Shown: positions 51,116 to 59,945, numbered from the stretch's first letter. The stretch is DNA of 64,000 nt from Sediminibacillus terrae (GCF_009602435.1 NZ_VZDQ01000024.1:310001-374000); one strand, 5' to 3'. Notes: generated from the letters alone by a model not told the origin. Translations and numbers: made by a program.

Positions 51116-53038
51116 TTATTTAGGGAGAACATCAATAAATGCTTTATAATCCCGGGCTTTCACCAGTTTTTGCACGATTGCCGGGTCATCGATTACTCTG
51201 CCGAGCAAGTCATACATGGACTGCAAGTCGGCTGTGCTGTCCTTTTCCACACTGAGCAGGCAGACAAATTGCACGCGTTTCCCGCTCCAGTCAATCGCCC
51301 GATTCAAAGTACAAAACGCCAAGAATGTTTGATTCGACTGCGGGGTAATGGGATGAGGAACGGCCACCAAATTTCCGAATGCTGTAGGAGCCACAGCTTC
51401 CCTCTCTTCCACTGCCGCAAGGAAGGTCCCGTCCACCAGTTTTTTTTCTGTCAAAGTGTCGGCGAAAAACTCCAGGACCTCCTGTTTCGAAGCGAAATCC
51501 TTTTGTAAAAACACCAAGTCCTGCTTAAAGTAATCGGCGATACTATGTTTCGGATCGGCTACAAATGTCTCGATCTTCTTCAAATCGGCGTCTCCGAGAA
51601 TGGTGTTCACTTCGATGACCGGCACCGGAAGTTGCTCAGAAATCGGAATCGAGCTTACGATAAAATCAATGTCTTGAAAAGATGCCTGATTCAACCTGTA
51701 GTACTCAGTCGTCCCGACAACGTCCAGCTTTTCTCCGAATTGTGATTTGAGCTTATAAAACAGTAACTGTGCACTGCCCATCCCGGAGGCACAAACAACC
51801 AGGCACCGCTTCGGTCCTGTTTTCAGTTTTTGCCTCTCGATGGCCGCCCCAATATGCAACGCCAAGTAACCGATTTCATTCTCGTCGATTTTGGCATCGG
51901 TGTATTCTTCGAGCACAAGACCAGCAATAAGACCGGCTTCAAAGGCCAACGGGTAATTGCTCTTGATGTCCTCCAACATTGGGTTCCGAATATTCATTCC
52001 GTATTTATAGCGATTGATGGCCGGCTTCAAATGAAGGCCCAGGCTGATGATCAGCTCTTGGTCTTGCTTGATGCCAAGCGCCAGTTTTTCTTCGATTCGG
52101 TCGAGGATGCTCATCACCACTTGATAGATATCATCCTCCATCACCTGATCGATTTCCATACCGGTCTGATACAGCATTTTTGTCCCTAGTAAATGAATGG
52201 CTATATAGGCAACCTCTGGCTGCGGAAAAGCGACTTGAAAGCTTTCCTCGACCCGCCCGACGATTTTCTTGGCGACCTGGTATTCCTTTTTGTCGAGAAT
52301 GTCATCTAAATCTTTATTGTACAACGAGACATGGTATCCATTTTTTATCCGTTGATAAGCGATTGCCAAATGGATAAATAAATTGTTGATGGCAATATCG
52401 GACAGGGTCAGTCCGTTTTCCTTGATTTGATTCATGATGATTTTCCAAATAACCGTCAAGTCTTCCTTCGCCAGGGAAGTCAGCTGGTCATTCAACAGAT
52501 TTTGCCCGGCCTCTTCGCTACGGTCAAAAATATACTCCGCCATACAAAAGCGCAGTTTTAACTCACTGCCGGTGGCTTTCAAGCCATAATTCGGACGGCT
52601 TTCCAAATGGATATCATAGTTAGCCAATATTTTTTTTGCATTCTTTAAATCATTTTGAATCGTAGACTTGCTGATGTGCATTTCATCTGCCAAGTCATCC
52701 AGCTTCAAGTAATGATCTGTTAGCAGCAGCCTTCTGATCAGGTAAGCGATCCGTTCCTCCGGAAGATCAGGAAGGAGCGTGCCTTCACCTGTTTCCTCTT
52801 CCAAAACCTCCTGAAGAAACTTGCGAAATCGTTGGTCATCCTTGATGTAGAGCTTATATCCAGTTCCGCGAATCGATTCGATTTCTGCTCCGTTATGGAA
52901 GAGTGTGGCGTCGAGCTGTTTGACATCCTCCCTTGTCGTCCTGGATGTCACTTGATTGATGCTGGCCAAGTAGTCACTTGTCAATGGCGAACGGGCTGCC
53001 ATTAATTCACGCAGTATAGTGATGGTCCGGGAGTTCAT
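51116..53038 (-). CDS. licR: PRD-containing transcriptional activator of the lic (beta-glucoside) operon
   Basis: This 640-residue regulator is almost the length of B. subtilis LicR (641). An N-terminal DeoR-like helix-turn-helix (residues 1-60) and a second HTH (KLDDLADEMHISKSTIQNDL near 115) precede two PTS regulation domains with phosphorylatable His (about 180-290 and 300-395). An EIIB-like domain follows with CLVVCASGMGSAQLLFYK near 405, then an EIIA-like domain with VAVPHPI near 555. The PTS controls it by phosphorylation. The start ATG at 53038 follows AAAGGAGG. A terminator separates it from licH. Confidence 0.92.
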   Translation of the reverse strand: MNSRTITILRELMAARSPLTSDYLASINQVTSRTTREDVKQLDATLFHNGAEIESIRGTGYKLYIKDDQRFRKFLQEVLEEETGEGTLLPDLPEERIAYLIRRLLLTDHYLKLDDLADEMHISKSTIQNDLKNAKKILANYDIHLESRPNYGLKATGSELKLRFCMAEYIFDRSEEAGQNLLNDQLTSLAKEDLTVIWKIIMNQIKENGLTLSDIAINNLFIHLAIAYQRIKNGYHVSLYNKDLDDILDKKEYQVAKKIVGRVEESFQVAFPQPEVAYIAIHLLGTKMLYQTGMEIDQVMEDDIYQVVMSILDRIEEKLALGIKQDQELIISLGLHLKPAINRYKYGMNIRNPMLEDIKSNYPLAFEAGLIAGLVLEEYTDAKIDENEIGYLALHIGAAIERQKLKTGPKRCLVVCASGMGSAQLLFYKLKSQFGEKLDVVGTTEYYRLNQASFQDIDFIVSSIPISEQLPVPVIEVNTILGDADLKKIETFVADPKHSIADYFKQDLVFLQKDFASKQEVLEFFADTLTEKKLVDGTFLAAVEEREAVAPTAFGNLVAVPHPITPQSNQTFLAFCTLNRAIDWSGKRVQFVCLLSVEKDSTADLQSMYDLLGRVIDDPAIVQKLVKARDYKAFIDVLPK

Positions 53039-53084
53039 CTAAACGCCTCCTTTCATCGAGGGCTGACTCGTTCCTTCACGCGGA

Positions 53085-53114
53085 AAAAAGGTTCTGATGG
53101 CATCAGAACCTTTT
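53085..53114. terminator. Terminator between licH and licR
   Basis: Arms AAAAGGTTCTGATG and CATCAGAACCTTTT are perfect, and the stem works on both strands. It lies 46 bases upstream of the licR start, so licR is read separately or by read-through. Confidence 0.8.
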
Positions 53115-53169
53115 CCAACTGAAAGGATTTTTCCCAATCCACGATTGGTTGCGAGGTACTGTTCTTTTA

Positions 53170-54489
53170 TTATACTACTGTTTCAAAAAATTGTGGCAAG
53201 TGTGCTTTATGCGCTTCCAGCATTTCATCGAGAATCTGTTTGGCAACCGTGTCGGATGGGACAAGCGGGTTGATCGTCATGGCAAGCAGTGCTGTACGAT
53301 AATCACCAGTCACAGCTGCTTCAGCCGCTGTCCGCTCAAACGATTTGATTTGCTGGACAAGTCCCTGTACAGGGACAGGTAATTCTCCTACCTGAATCGG
53401 TTTCGGTCCATCCTTGGTGATCACACAATTGACTTCGACAGCCGATTCTGCAGGGATGCCGGAAATTGCTCCGTTGTTTCTCGTATTGACCGGCTGGATA
53501 TCCCCCCTGTTGTTGTAAATCGAGTCGATCAGGCTACAGGCAGCATCACTGTAATAAGCTCCTCCCCGCTCTTCAAGCTGAGGAGGTTTGATCGCCAATT
53601 CTGGGTCGCTGTACAGTTCAAACAATTCCTTTTCCAACTGCTGGACAACCTCTGCGCGCGAGCCCGCTTCGTTTGCTTCTTTTTTCTCCTGGTTCAGCAT
53701 TTTATCTGTTTGATAATAATAACGATGATACGGACATGGAAGGACTTTCAATGCCCGGATGAATTCCGGCTCCCAGCCGAGATCGACGATGTTTTTCATC
53801 GTCATGCTCTCCCCGCTTGTCAGTTTATCCAATACCTGGCTGGTAACTTCTTCACCGTCCAAGTAAACGCGGAGTCCGAAAACCATATGGTTCAAACCGG
53901 CAAAATCAATGTGTACTCTATCGGGTTCGACTTCCAGCATCTCCGCCACGCTCATCCGCATTCCGATCGGCACATTGCAAAGCCCGACCGTTTTTTTGAT
54001 GTCGGTATAACGCAAGACAGCTTCTGTCACCATCCCGGCTGGATTGGAAAAGTTAATTAGCCAGGCATCAGGGCATAACGCCTCTATATCCTTGCATATG
54101 TCCAGTATCACAGGGATTGTTCGCAAACCTTTAAACAAACCACCAGGACCATTGGTCTCCTGTCCGATGACATCATATTTCAGAGGGATTTTTTCGTCTT
54201 TGGCACGTGCCTCCAACAATCCCACCCGAATTTGCGTCGTAACAAAATCTGCTCCAGGCAGCGCTTCCTTGCGGTCATAGGAAAGCTTGATTTCCATCGG
54301 GACACCCGCTTTTTTCACCATTCGTTTGGCAAGTGCTCCTACGGTTTCCAGCTTATCTTGACCTTCCGGAATATCGACGAGCCACAGTTCCCTTATCGGA
54401 AGCTCGTTATACCGTTTGATAAACCCTTCTACCAACTCAGGTGTGTAGCTTGATCCCCCACCGATAGTCACCACTTTGATACCAGTCAT
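53170..54489 (-). CDS. licH: 6-phospho-beta-glucosidase, glycoside hydrolase family 4
   Basis: This 439-residue NAD- and Mn-dependent glycosidase cleaves 6-phospho-beta-glucosides. The Rossmann motif VVTIGGGSSYTPELVEGFIKR is at the N-terminus, NFSNPAGMVTEAVLRY near 150, KKTVGLCNVPIG with the metal-binding Cys near 171, and FAGLNHM with the metal-binding His near 200. The Tyr in GAYYSDAACSLIDSIYNN contributes to catalysis in GH4. The start ATG at 54489 is 10 bases from GGAGAGG; a GTG at 54498 is only one base from it. It follows the GH1 gene after a terminator. Confidence 0.94.
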   Translation of the reverse strand: MTGIKVVTIGGGSSYTPELVEGFIKRYNELPIRELWLVDIPEGQDKLETVGALAKRMVKKAGVPMEIKLSYDRKEALPGADFVTTQIRVGLLEARAKDEKIPLKYDVIGQETNGPGGLFKGLRTIPVILDICKDIEALCPDAWLINFSNPAGMVTEAVLRYTDIKKTVGLCNVPIGMRMSVAEMLEVEPDRVHIDFAGLNHMVFGLRVYLDGEEVTSQVLDKLTSGESMTMKNIVDLGWEPEFIRALKVLPCPYHRYYYQTDKMLNQEKKEANEAGSRAEVVQQLEKELFELYSDPELAIKPPQLEERGGAYYSDAACSLIDSIYNNRGDIQPVNTRNNGAISGIPAESAVEVNCVITKDGPKPIQVGELPVPVQGLVQQIKSFERTAAEAAVTGDYRTALLAMTINPLVPSDTVAKQILDEMLEAHKAHLPQFFETVV

Positions 54490-54552
54490 TATTTTCACGC
54501 CTCTCCACTGTTATCGTCATTGCTCTTAGTCAAATCCGCAAAAAAAGGATGG

Positions 54553-54600
54553 AAAAAAAGACGCAGCGGAATGATTACAATCAATCGGTTCCCGCTGCGC
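54553..54600 (-). terminator. Terminator between the GH1 gene and licH
   Basis: On the minus strand GCGCAGCGGGAA pairs with TTCCGCTGCG, followed by TCTTTTTTTCC. It lies 24 bases past the GH1 stop and divides the cluster. Confidence 0.75.
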
Positions 54601-54624
54601 CTCCCCTAATCAGTCGCAGCAAGG

Positions 54625-56013
54625 TTAAAAGCCATTATTTTCTGCAACTTGTTTGATCCAATCAGCACTTTTCTTCGGTGTTCTTTCTTTTGTTTCTATA
54701 TCTACGGAAAAGAATCCATATCTATTCTTATAAGCATTCATCCAGGACCAATTATCCATGAATGACCATAAATGATACCCTTTTGTATTGGCCCCTTCTT
54801 CGATTGCTTTATGAAGCCATTCTAGATGACCTTTAATAAATTCGATTCGATAATCATCCTGGATTTGGCCGTTTTCGATAAAGCGATCCTCGTCCTGGAC
54901 ACCCATTCCGTTTTCAGATATGAAGGATTCGATGTTGCCATAGTTTTCTTTCAGATTCATCATGATATCGTAAATACCTTTTTCGTAAATCTCCCAGCCG
55001 CGATATTTGTTCATTTTCCGGCCCGGCATCTCGTAATGATCAAAGAACCATTCCGGCATGAACGGACTGTAAGGGTTAGGCAGGGTTTCTTTCGCTTTGA
55101 CACGGCGAGGCTGATAATAGTTAACACCAAGCAGATCCACTGTGTTGTTTTTGATCAATTGTTTATCGCCTTGTTCTGTCACAGGCAGCTGGCCATGTTC
55201 CTCTAGGATATCGATCAATTCTTGTGGATATTCCCCTAAAACAGACGGATCTAAGAAACTGCGGTTGAAGAACAAATCAGCAATACGTGATGCCCTTAAG
55301 TCAGCCGGGTTCTGGCTTCTCGGGTAAGAAGGAGTCAGATTCAAGATGATACCTATTTTTCCCTCTTTGATATCAAATGTGCGGAACGCCTCGACTGCCT
55401 TGGCGTGCGCCACCATCGTATGGTACCCAACCTGAGCAGCCCGCTTGGCATCTACTACGTTCGGGTAGTGGAAATCATACAGATATCCGCCCTCAACCGG
55501 AACGATTGGCTCGTTGAACGTAAACCACTTGCTTACTCTGTCGCCAAACAATCGGAAAGCATGCTTGGCATATTCGGCATAAGCCTCCACGACGCCCCTG
55601 CTTTCCCAACCGCCCTCGTTTTGCAGTTCAAGGGGCATGTCGAAGTGATACAAATTGACAAACGGCTCAATGTCGTTGGCAATCAATTCATCGATTACAT
55701 TATTATAAAAGGTGACTGCCTCTTGATTCACTTCCCCGCGACCTCCGGGGATAAGACGGGACCAGGAAATCGATAGACGAAACGTATTATGGCCGATTTG
55801 CTTCATCAGCTGGACATCTTCTTTATAGCGATGATAGAAATCAGAAGTGGTCTGTGGTCCTACTCCTTCAAAAAAACGGTTCGGCTCTTGATCATACCAT
55901 TCGTCCCAAATGTTTCGGCCTTTCCCGCCTTCCTTGGCAGCTCCTTCGATTTGCGTGGCAGAGGTAGCGCTTCCCCACCAGAACCCTTCCGGAAATTTGT
56001 ATTGAACAGACAT
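54625..56013 (-). CDS. 6-phospho-beta-glucosidase, glycoside hydrolase family 1
   Basis: This 462-residue GH1 enzyme cleaves PTS-imported beta-glucosides. It has FPEGFWWGSATSATQIEG at the N-terminus, FRLSISWSRLIPGGRGEVN near 75, the acid/base Glu in WFTFNEPIVP near 165, and the nucleophile Glu in IESFISENGMG near 360. In the C-terminal sugar loop the Glu of non-phospho enzymes is replaced by Ser (DNWSWMNAYKNRYGF), as expected for phosphosugar binding, although the Lys is displaced by one residue. It sits 15 bases after licA, with ATG at 56013 behind TGGAGG. Confidence 0.93.
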   Translation of the reverse strand: MSVQYKFPEGFWWGSATSATQIEGAAKEGGKGRNIWDEWYDQEPNRFFEGVGPQTTSDFYHRYKEDVQLMKQIGHNTFRLSISWSRLIPGGRGEVNQEAVTFYNNVIDELIANDIEPFVNLYHFDMPLELQNEGGWESRGVVEAYAEYAKHAFRLFGDRVSKWFTFNEPIVPVEGGYLYDFHYPNVVDAKRAAQVGYHTMVAHAKAVEAFRTFDIKEGKIGIILNLTPSYPRSQNPADLRASRIADLFFNRSFLDPSVLGEYPQELIDILEEHGQLPVTEQGDKQLIKNNTVDLLGVNYYQPRRVKAKETLPNPYSPFMPEWFFDHYEMPGRKMNKYRGWEIYEKGIYDIMMNLKENYGNIESFISENGMGVQDEDRFIENGQIQDDYRIEFIKGHLEWLHKAIEEGANTKGYHLWSFMDNWSWMNAYKNRYGFFSVDIETKERTPKKSADWIKQVAENNGF

Positions 56014-56028
56014 AGCTATTACCTCCAG

Positions 56029-56334
56029 TTACTTGTGTCGATATATTTCGATGATTTCCACGGCTAAATCTCTGACGGTCATCGAGGTCATCAGGTGGTC
56101 CTGTGAATGCACGAGAATCACATTCACAGAAGCCCCCTCCCCGCTTGCTTCTTCTTGAAGCAATTTTGTTTGATAACCGTGCGCTTTGCCAAGCTCCTCG
56201 CCTGCTTCTTCGATGAGACGGTCGGCTTCAGCAAAATTTCCTTCTTTTGCCTCCTGGATTGCTTCCATGGCACTCGACTTGCCATTCCCAGCGTACAAGA
56301 TGATTTGAAAAGCAATTTCTGTTAAGTTATCCAT
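56029..56334 (-). CDS. licA: PTS lactose/cellobiose-type EIIA component
   Basis: This 101-residue EIIA protein passes phosphate from HPr to EIIB. It forms the usual helical bundle: LTEIAFQIILYAGNGKSSAMEAI, then EAKEGNFAEADRLIEEAGEELGKAH. The phosphorylated His lies in VILVHSQDHLMTSMTVRDLAVE near residues 75-80. The start ATG at 56334 follows AAGGTGG. It lies between licC and the GH1 gene. Confidence 0.95.
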   Translation of the reverse strand: MDNLTEIAFQIILYAGNGKSSAMEAIQEAKEGNFAEADRLIEEAGEELGKAHGYQTKLLQEEASGEGASVNVILVHSQDHLMTSMTVRDLAVEIIEIYRHK

Positions 56335-56364
56335 CGGTTATTCCACCTTCGAGTCTCAAGTTAG

Positions 56365-57699
56365 TTACATATTTACCGTTTCATTCCGCTGCTCTTCCGC
56401 AGAATTTTCATTTTCATAATATTGTTTATCCATGATTTTCAGGAACGGCCACCAGATGACAAACACCACAGCGATGTTGACCAATTGCAAGGCCCCGCCC
56501 TGCCAGCTGTTGCCTGTCGCCAAGAATCCACTCAGCACGGTTGGCGTTGTCCATGGCACGATGACACCATTCGGATAAGGAACCATACCAGAAGCCATCG
56601 CAAAATAAGTGATGAACGTAACGATAACAGGCGCGATCAACCAAGGAATGATGACCAACGGATTCATGATGATCGGAAGACCGAATATCACCGGTTCGTT
56701 TACGTTAAATATTCCTGCCGGTGCTCCCAATTTACCCAATTCTTTCAATTGACGACTTCGCCCGATCAGGAAGATACCGATGATAACCGCCAAAGTCATA
56801 CCCGATCCGCCGATTCCGACGATGAAGGTATCAATGAACTGCTTGGTGACAATGTTCGGAAGTTCCTGCCCGGCATTGAAAGCTTCCAGGTTTTGGTTGT
56901 TCAAAGCGTACCAGATTGGATCAAATACAGAGTTGACGATAATCTGACCGTGAAGCCCGAAGAACCAGAACAATTGAATCAGCAATACTGCGATCAATGT
57001 AGCCGGCAGTCCGCTTCCAAGTGCTGTAAGTGGTTCTTGAATCAAGGTATAGATGAAGTTTTGTACGGTATCGAATGGTGTGTAGCTGAAAATGATTCTG
57101 ACAACCAGGAATATAGACAATGTCAACGTAATTGGAATAAGGGCACTGAAGGAACGGGATACAGCATCCGGTACACCTGCAGGCATTTTGATTGTCCAAT
57201 CTTTCTTTACAAAGAATCGGTACAATTCAGCCGCAAAGAAAGCGGTGAAAATACCAAGGAACATCCCTTCCGCTCCCAAGCTTGCAGTCGGGATGACCCC
57301 GCCGACTTGCTCGACAGTTTTATTTGCCGTTTCGAAATCGATGACTTGCGGTGTAAGAATCAAGAATGAAGCCAGGGCAACCGCACCGCCATAAATCGAT
57401 TCGCCTCCATAATGCTCTGTCAGCTTATAGCCAATGCCGATAATGACGAACAACCCCATAATGCTCAAGGTGGAAGCAGATGCAGGGCCTAAAGCCGCCT
57501 GGTATGCTTCGTATGCACTTTCACTGATCCACTGATCAAGGAAAGGAAAATTGGCGATTACGACAAAAATGGAACCGAAGATGATGAATGGCAAAGCAAC
57601 CATAAAGCCGTTACGCAATGCGGTCAAATAGCGGTTGTTGTTTAATTTGTCCGCTATCGGCATCAGAATGTTTTCTAAAACCTCCATGAATTTGTTCAC
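56365..57699 (-). CDS. licC: PTS cellobiose/beta-glucoside-type EIIC membrane component
   Basis: This 444-residue membrane protein imports beta-glucosides such as cellobiose or lichenan oligomers. It starts with MNKFMEVLENILMPIADKLNNNRYLTALRNGF, has about ten hydrophobic segments, and contains the FNVNEPVIFGLPIIMNPLVIIPWL block with the substrate Glu near residue 325. The start is GTG at 57699, 7 bases from AGGGGAG; this gives the family's usual N-terminus. A 315-codon antisense frame over this gene is not a gene. Confidence 0.95.
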   Translation of the reverse strand: MNKFMEVLENILMPIADKLNNNRYLTALRNGFMVALPFIIFGSIFVVIANFPFLDQWISESAYEAYQAALGPASASTLSIMGLFVIIGIGYKLTEHYGGESIYGGAVALASFLILTPQVIDFETANKTVEQVGGVIPTASLGAEGMFLGIFTAFFAAELYRFFVKKDWTIKMPAGVPDAVSRSFSALIPITLTLSIFLVVRIIFSYTPFDTVQNFIYTLIQEPLTALGSGLPATLIAVLLIQLFWFFGLHGQIIVNSVFDPIWYALNNQNLEAFNAGQELPNIVTKQFIDTFIVGIGGSGMTLAVIIGIFLIGRSRQLKELGKLGAPAGIFNVNEPVIFGLPIIMNPLVIIPWLIAPVIVTFITYFAMASGMVPYPNGVIVPWTTPTVLSGFLATGNSWQGGALQLVNIAVVFVIWWPFLKIMDKQYYENENSAEEQRNETVNM

Positions 57700-57791
57700 G
57701 TTTATTCTCCCCTTTTTTCCAAAACGGCCCGCCGTATCCAACGTACTTTGCCACGCTGGCTTGAACGGGCCTGTTTTATTCTGTTAAACTA

Positions 57792-58100
57792 TCATTCACC
57801 CATTAGTTCTAAAGCTTTATTCAAAACAGCCGCGCCATCGACTCTGCCATAAGATACCGGGTCGATGACATCAAGCGGAATGCCAACTTCCTCTGCTGTT
57901 TTGGAAAATTTCTTTTTCATAAAACGCATTTGCGGTCCGATCAAAAGTACATCGGCACGCTCCATTTCTTTCGGTGCTTTATCTTGTGCGACAGCCCAAA
58001 TTTCAGCTTCGATGCCTTTTGCCTCTGCCGCCTCTTTCATTTTCGAAACCAATAAGCTGGTGGACATTCCTGCTGAACATGCGAGTAATATATGTTTCAT
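57792..58100 (-). CDS. licB: PTS lactose/cellobiose-type EIIB component
   Basis: This 102-residue EIIB protein has the phosphorylated Cys in [16 protein letters not shown] (Cys8). It continues with the Rossmann-like fold [17 protein letters not shown]. It receives phosphate from LicA and gives it to sugar bound to LicC. The start ATG at 58100 follows GAGGAGG. It is the first gene of the operon, behind a promoter with activator dyad and cre site. Confidence 0.96.
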   Translation of the reverse strand: MKHILLACSAGMSTSLLVSKMKEAAEAKGIEAEIWAVAQDKAPKEMERADVLLIGPQMRFMKKKFSKTAEEVGIPLDVIDPVSYGRVDGAAVLNKALELMGE

Positions 58101-58142
58101 CTATAATTCCTCCTCAGATGCTGTTATTTTGTATCTGCTTTC

Positions 58143-58171
58143 ATTGTAGGTTACAACCGCTTTCATGAACA
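58143..58171 (-). promoter_or_regulatory. licB operon promoter with cre site
   Basis: TACAAT (58148-58143) and a poor -35, TGTTCA (58171-58166), are 17 bases apart on the minus strand. The spacer contains TGAAAGCGGTTGTA (58165-58152), which matches the CcpA consensus TGWAANCGNTNWCA at 12 of 14 positions. The weak -35 fits an activator-dependent promoter. Confidence 0.75.
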
Positions 58172-58180
58172 CACATTGTT

Positions 58181-58200
58181 TTTCCGTTGCACAACGGAAA
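58181..58200. promoter_or_regulatory. Probable LicR operator
   Basis: TTTCCGTTGCACAACGGAAA has 9-base perfect arms around CA. It begins 10 bases upstream of the -35, where a PRD activator is expected. A further TTCCGTTG half-site lies at about 58221. Confidence 0.7.
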
Positions 58201-58366
58201 TGATTATGCGCTTACATTTTGTTCCGTTGGCTTAGGGAGGTGTAAACCGATAGGTAAAGCTGAAAAGTAGTAAATACTTGAAACTTTCAGCATTAAATAA
58301 TCGTATAGGAATAGATTAAAAATTTTTCAGGTTGCCTCATTCAAACAAATGGAGAGGAATAATAAT

Positions 58367-58525
58367 ATGGGAAAACCAAAGTTTCGTGGACTAGGAATTA
58401 TCCTTGGCGTTGGGATTGGTACTAGCGTCGGAGTGGCCATTGATCAAGTAGCGATAAGTATAGCAATCGGCATTGTGTTAGGATTAACAATTGGTTCTAT
58501 GGTAGACAAACGGAATCAACACTAA
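58367..58525 (+). CDS. Small glycine-rich membrane protein (52 residues)
   Basis: The protein reads MGKPKFRGLGIILGVGIGTS, then VGVAIDQVAISIAIGIVLGL, then TIGSMVDKRNQH. Two short hydrophobic segments with repeated GxxxG-type spacing, around a short acidic turn (IDQ), suggest two packed membrane helices, like other glycine-zipper proteins. The start ATG at 58367 follows TGGAGAGG, and the stop is 35 bases before ytxJ, so both are likely cotranscribed. The function is unknown. Confidence 0.75.
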   Translation: MGKPKFRGLGIILGVGIGTSVGVAIDQVAISIAIGIVLGLTIGSMVDKRNQH

Positions 58526-58560
58526 AGGTAGGATTTGATATATTTTCGGGGAGGGTGCAG

Positions 58561-58902
58561 ATGGGGACTGTCAATGCACTGACAACACCGGAAGAATGGA
58601 AAGATACATGGGAAAGTTCGATGAATTCACCAATATTAGTCTTTAAACATAGTACTTCTTGTATGATTAGTGCAAGAGCCTTCAAGCATGTAAAGGCTTT
58701 TTTTCAAACATCTGGTGAAGATAAAATAGATTGCTATATGGTAAAGGTTATCGAAAGCAGAAGATTATCACATCAGATTGCAAATGATACAAACATTCCT
58801 CATAAATCACCTCAAATTCTTCTGATAAATAAACAACAAATTGTATGGAACGCCTCACATTGGAAAATAACAGAAGACCGTATAAGGAAAGCGGTTATAT
58901 AA
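58561..58902 (+). CDS. ytxJ: YtxJ, bacillithiol-system thioredoxin-like protein
   Basis: This 113-residue protein has a thioredoxin-like fold with the motif VFKHSTSCMISARAF near residues 29-43: one active Cys followed by S/T-rich residues, as in monothiol bacilliredoxins. SPQILLINKQQIVWNASHWKIT contains the cis-Pro region typical of thioredoxin folds. Members occur in bacillithiol-producing Firmicutes. The start ATG at 58561 is 6 bases from GGGGAGG; a GTG at 58555 overlaps that site. It is convergent with a thioredoxin-reductase-like gene. Confidence 0.9.
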   Translation: MGTVNALTTPEEWKDTWESSMNSPILVFKHSTSCMISARAFKHVKAFFQTSGEDKIDCYMVKVIESRRLSHQIANDTNIPHKSPQILLINKQQIVWNASHWKITEDRIRKAVI

Positions 58903-59000
58903 AAACGTTGAAAGCTTGCTTCATCGGAAACAAGGAGTTATCGATGCGATTTCTCTTATTACTTAAGGATATACCAACACTACACTTTAATAGATCCTAT

Positions 59001-59048
59001 AAAGCAGGCTGCCCCATTACGTTTTTTACTTGCGGGACAGCCTACTTT
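59001..59048. terminator. Bidirectional terminator between ytxJ and the flavoprotein gene
   Basis: AAGCAGGCTGCCCC pairs with GGGACAGCCTACTT, and T residues follow on the plus strand (TTTTC). The genes converge here. Confidence 0.7.
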
Positions 59049-59945
59049 TCAATGCTGTTGCTTTATTTTCTTATGAATCCAAATGGCTGCTTGCATGCCG
59101 TCACCCATGGCGATGGTTACTTGTTCCGAGTGGGCGACGATATCTCCGGCAGCAAAGACGTTTTCGACATTCGTCATCTTGGTTCTGGGGTCTACAAGAA
59201 TGTGCTTGTTTTTGTATAATTCGACGCCCAACTGCTCGGCGAGCTGGGATCGTACTTCATTACCGCCCATTGCTACAAAGGCATGATTCGTTTCCAGATT
59301 GCTGCCGTCCTCGAGCTTCACGCCTCTGATTTGATATCCATCGGCCTTCAATTCAACAATCGATTGGTCAATCGGTTTAATACCTCGGGAATCAAGTTTG
59401 CTTTGCATCTCCTCTTCAATCGGCTGTCGTCCATGATTGATCAACTGGATTTGGCTGGTCCAATTGGTCAATGCGAGCGCCATTCCTGCCGCCGCATTGC
59501 CGGAGCCAATGACAACCACCTTTTTATCCAGCACTTCATACCCGTCGCAATCAGGGCAAATATAAACGCTAATACCGAGACAAGGCAGCAATTGTTCAAG
59601 TTCCGGCAAATGGTCCTTGATCCCCGTTGCAATCAAAATCGTCTTTGTTTCGTGATTACTGTTACTAGTAGCAACAGAAAATAACTGGTCCTGCTTGTTG
59701 ACCTGCTCTACGGTTTCTTCAATAAAGTTTACTCCGAGCTCTTCGGCCTGTAGCCGACCGGTACGGCGCAAGGTGGCACCGCTTATCCCTTCTGGCCAGC
59801 CAAGAATATTATGATAACAGCGGCAAAGACTGGACCGGCCGTCTGCGGCATCGAAAACCAGAACATTGTCACGGTAACGGCCCAACTGAATAGCCGCCTG
59901 CAGCCCGGCGATTCCGCCACCGATAATGATACAATCGTAAGCCAC
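59049..59945 (-). CDS. Thioredoxin-reductase-like FAD/NAD(P) oxidoreductase
   Basis: This 298-residue flavoprotein has the FAD site YDCIIIGGGIAGLQAAIQLGR at the N-terminus, a putative active motif YICPDCDGYE near residues 135-145, the NAD(P) site VVVIGSGNAAAGMALAL near 150, and VENVFAAGDIVAHSEQVTIAMGDG near 265. CPDC replaces the CATC/CxxC of TrxB. The start is GTG at 59945, 7 bases from GGAGG; ATG at 59966 lies before that site. The partner is unproven; the neighbouring ytxJ suggests a thiol-redox role, but the two are convergent, not an operon. Confidence 0.88.
   Translation of the reverse strand: MAYDCIIIGGGIAGLQAAIQLGRYRDNVLVFDAADGRSSLCRCYHNILGWPEGISGATLRRTGRLQAEELGVNFIEETVEQVNKQDQLFSVATSNSNHETKTILIATGIKDHLPELEQLLPCLGISVYICPDCDGYEVLDKKVVVIGSGNAAAGMALALTNWTSQIQLINHGRQPIEEEMQSKLDSRGIKPIDQSIVELKADGYQIRGVKLEDGSNLETNHAFVAMGGNEVRSQLAEQLGVELYKNKHILVDPRTKMTNVENVFAAGDIVAHSEQVTIAMGDGMQAAIWIHKKIKQQH

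Noticed and set aside
56422-57369. 315-codon plus-strand open frame opposite licC
   Set aside because: The composition (very rich in Asp, Gln, Arg) is that of an antisense translation of membrane-protein codons; licC on the other strand is certain.
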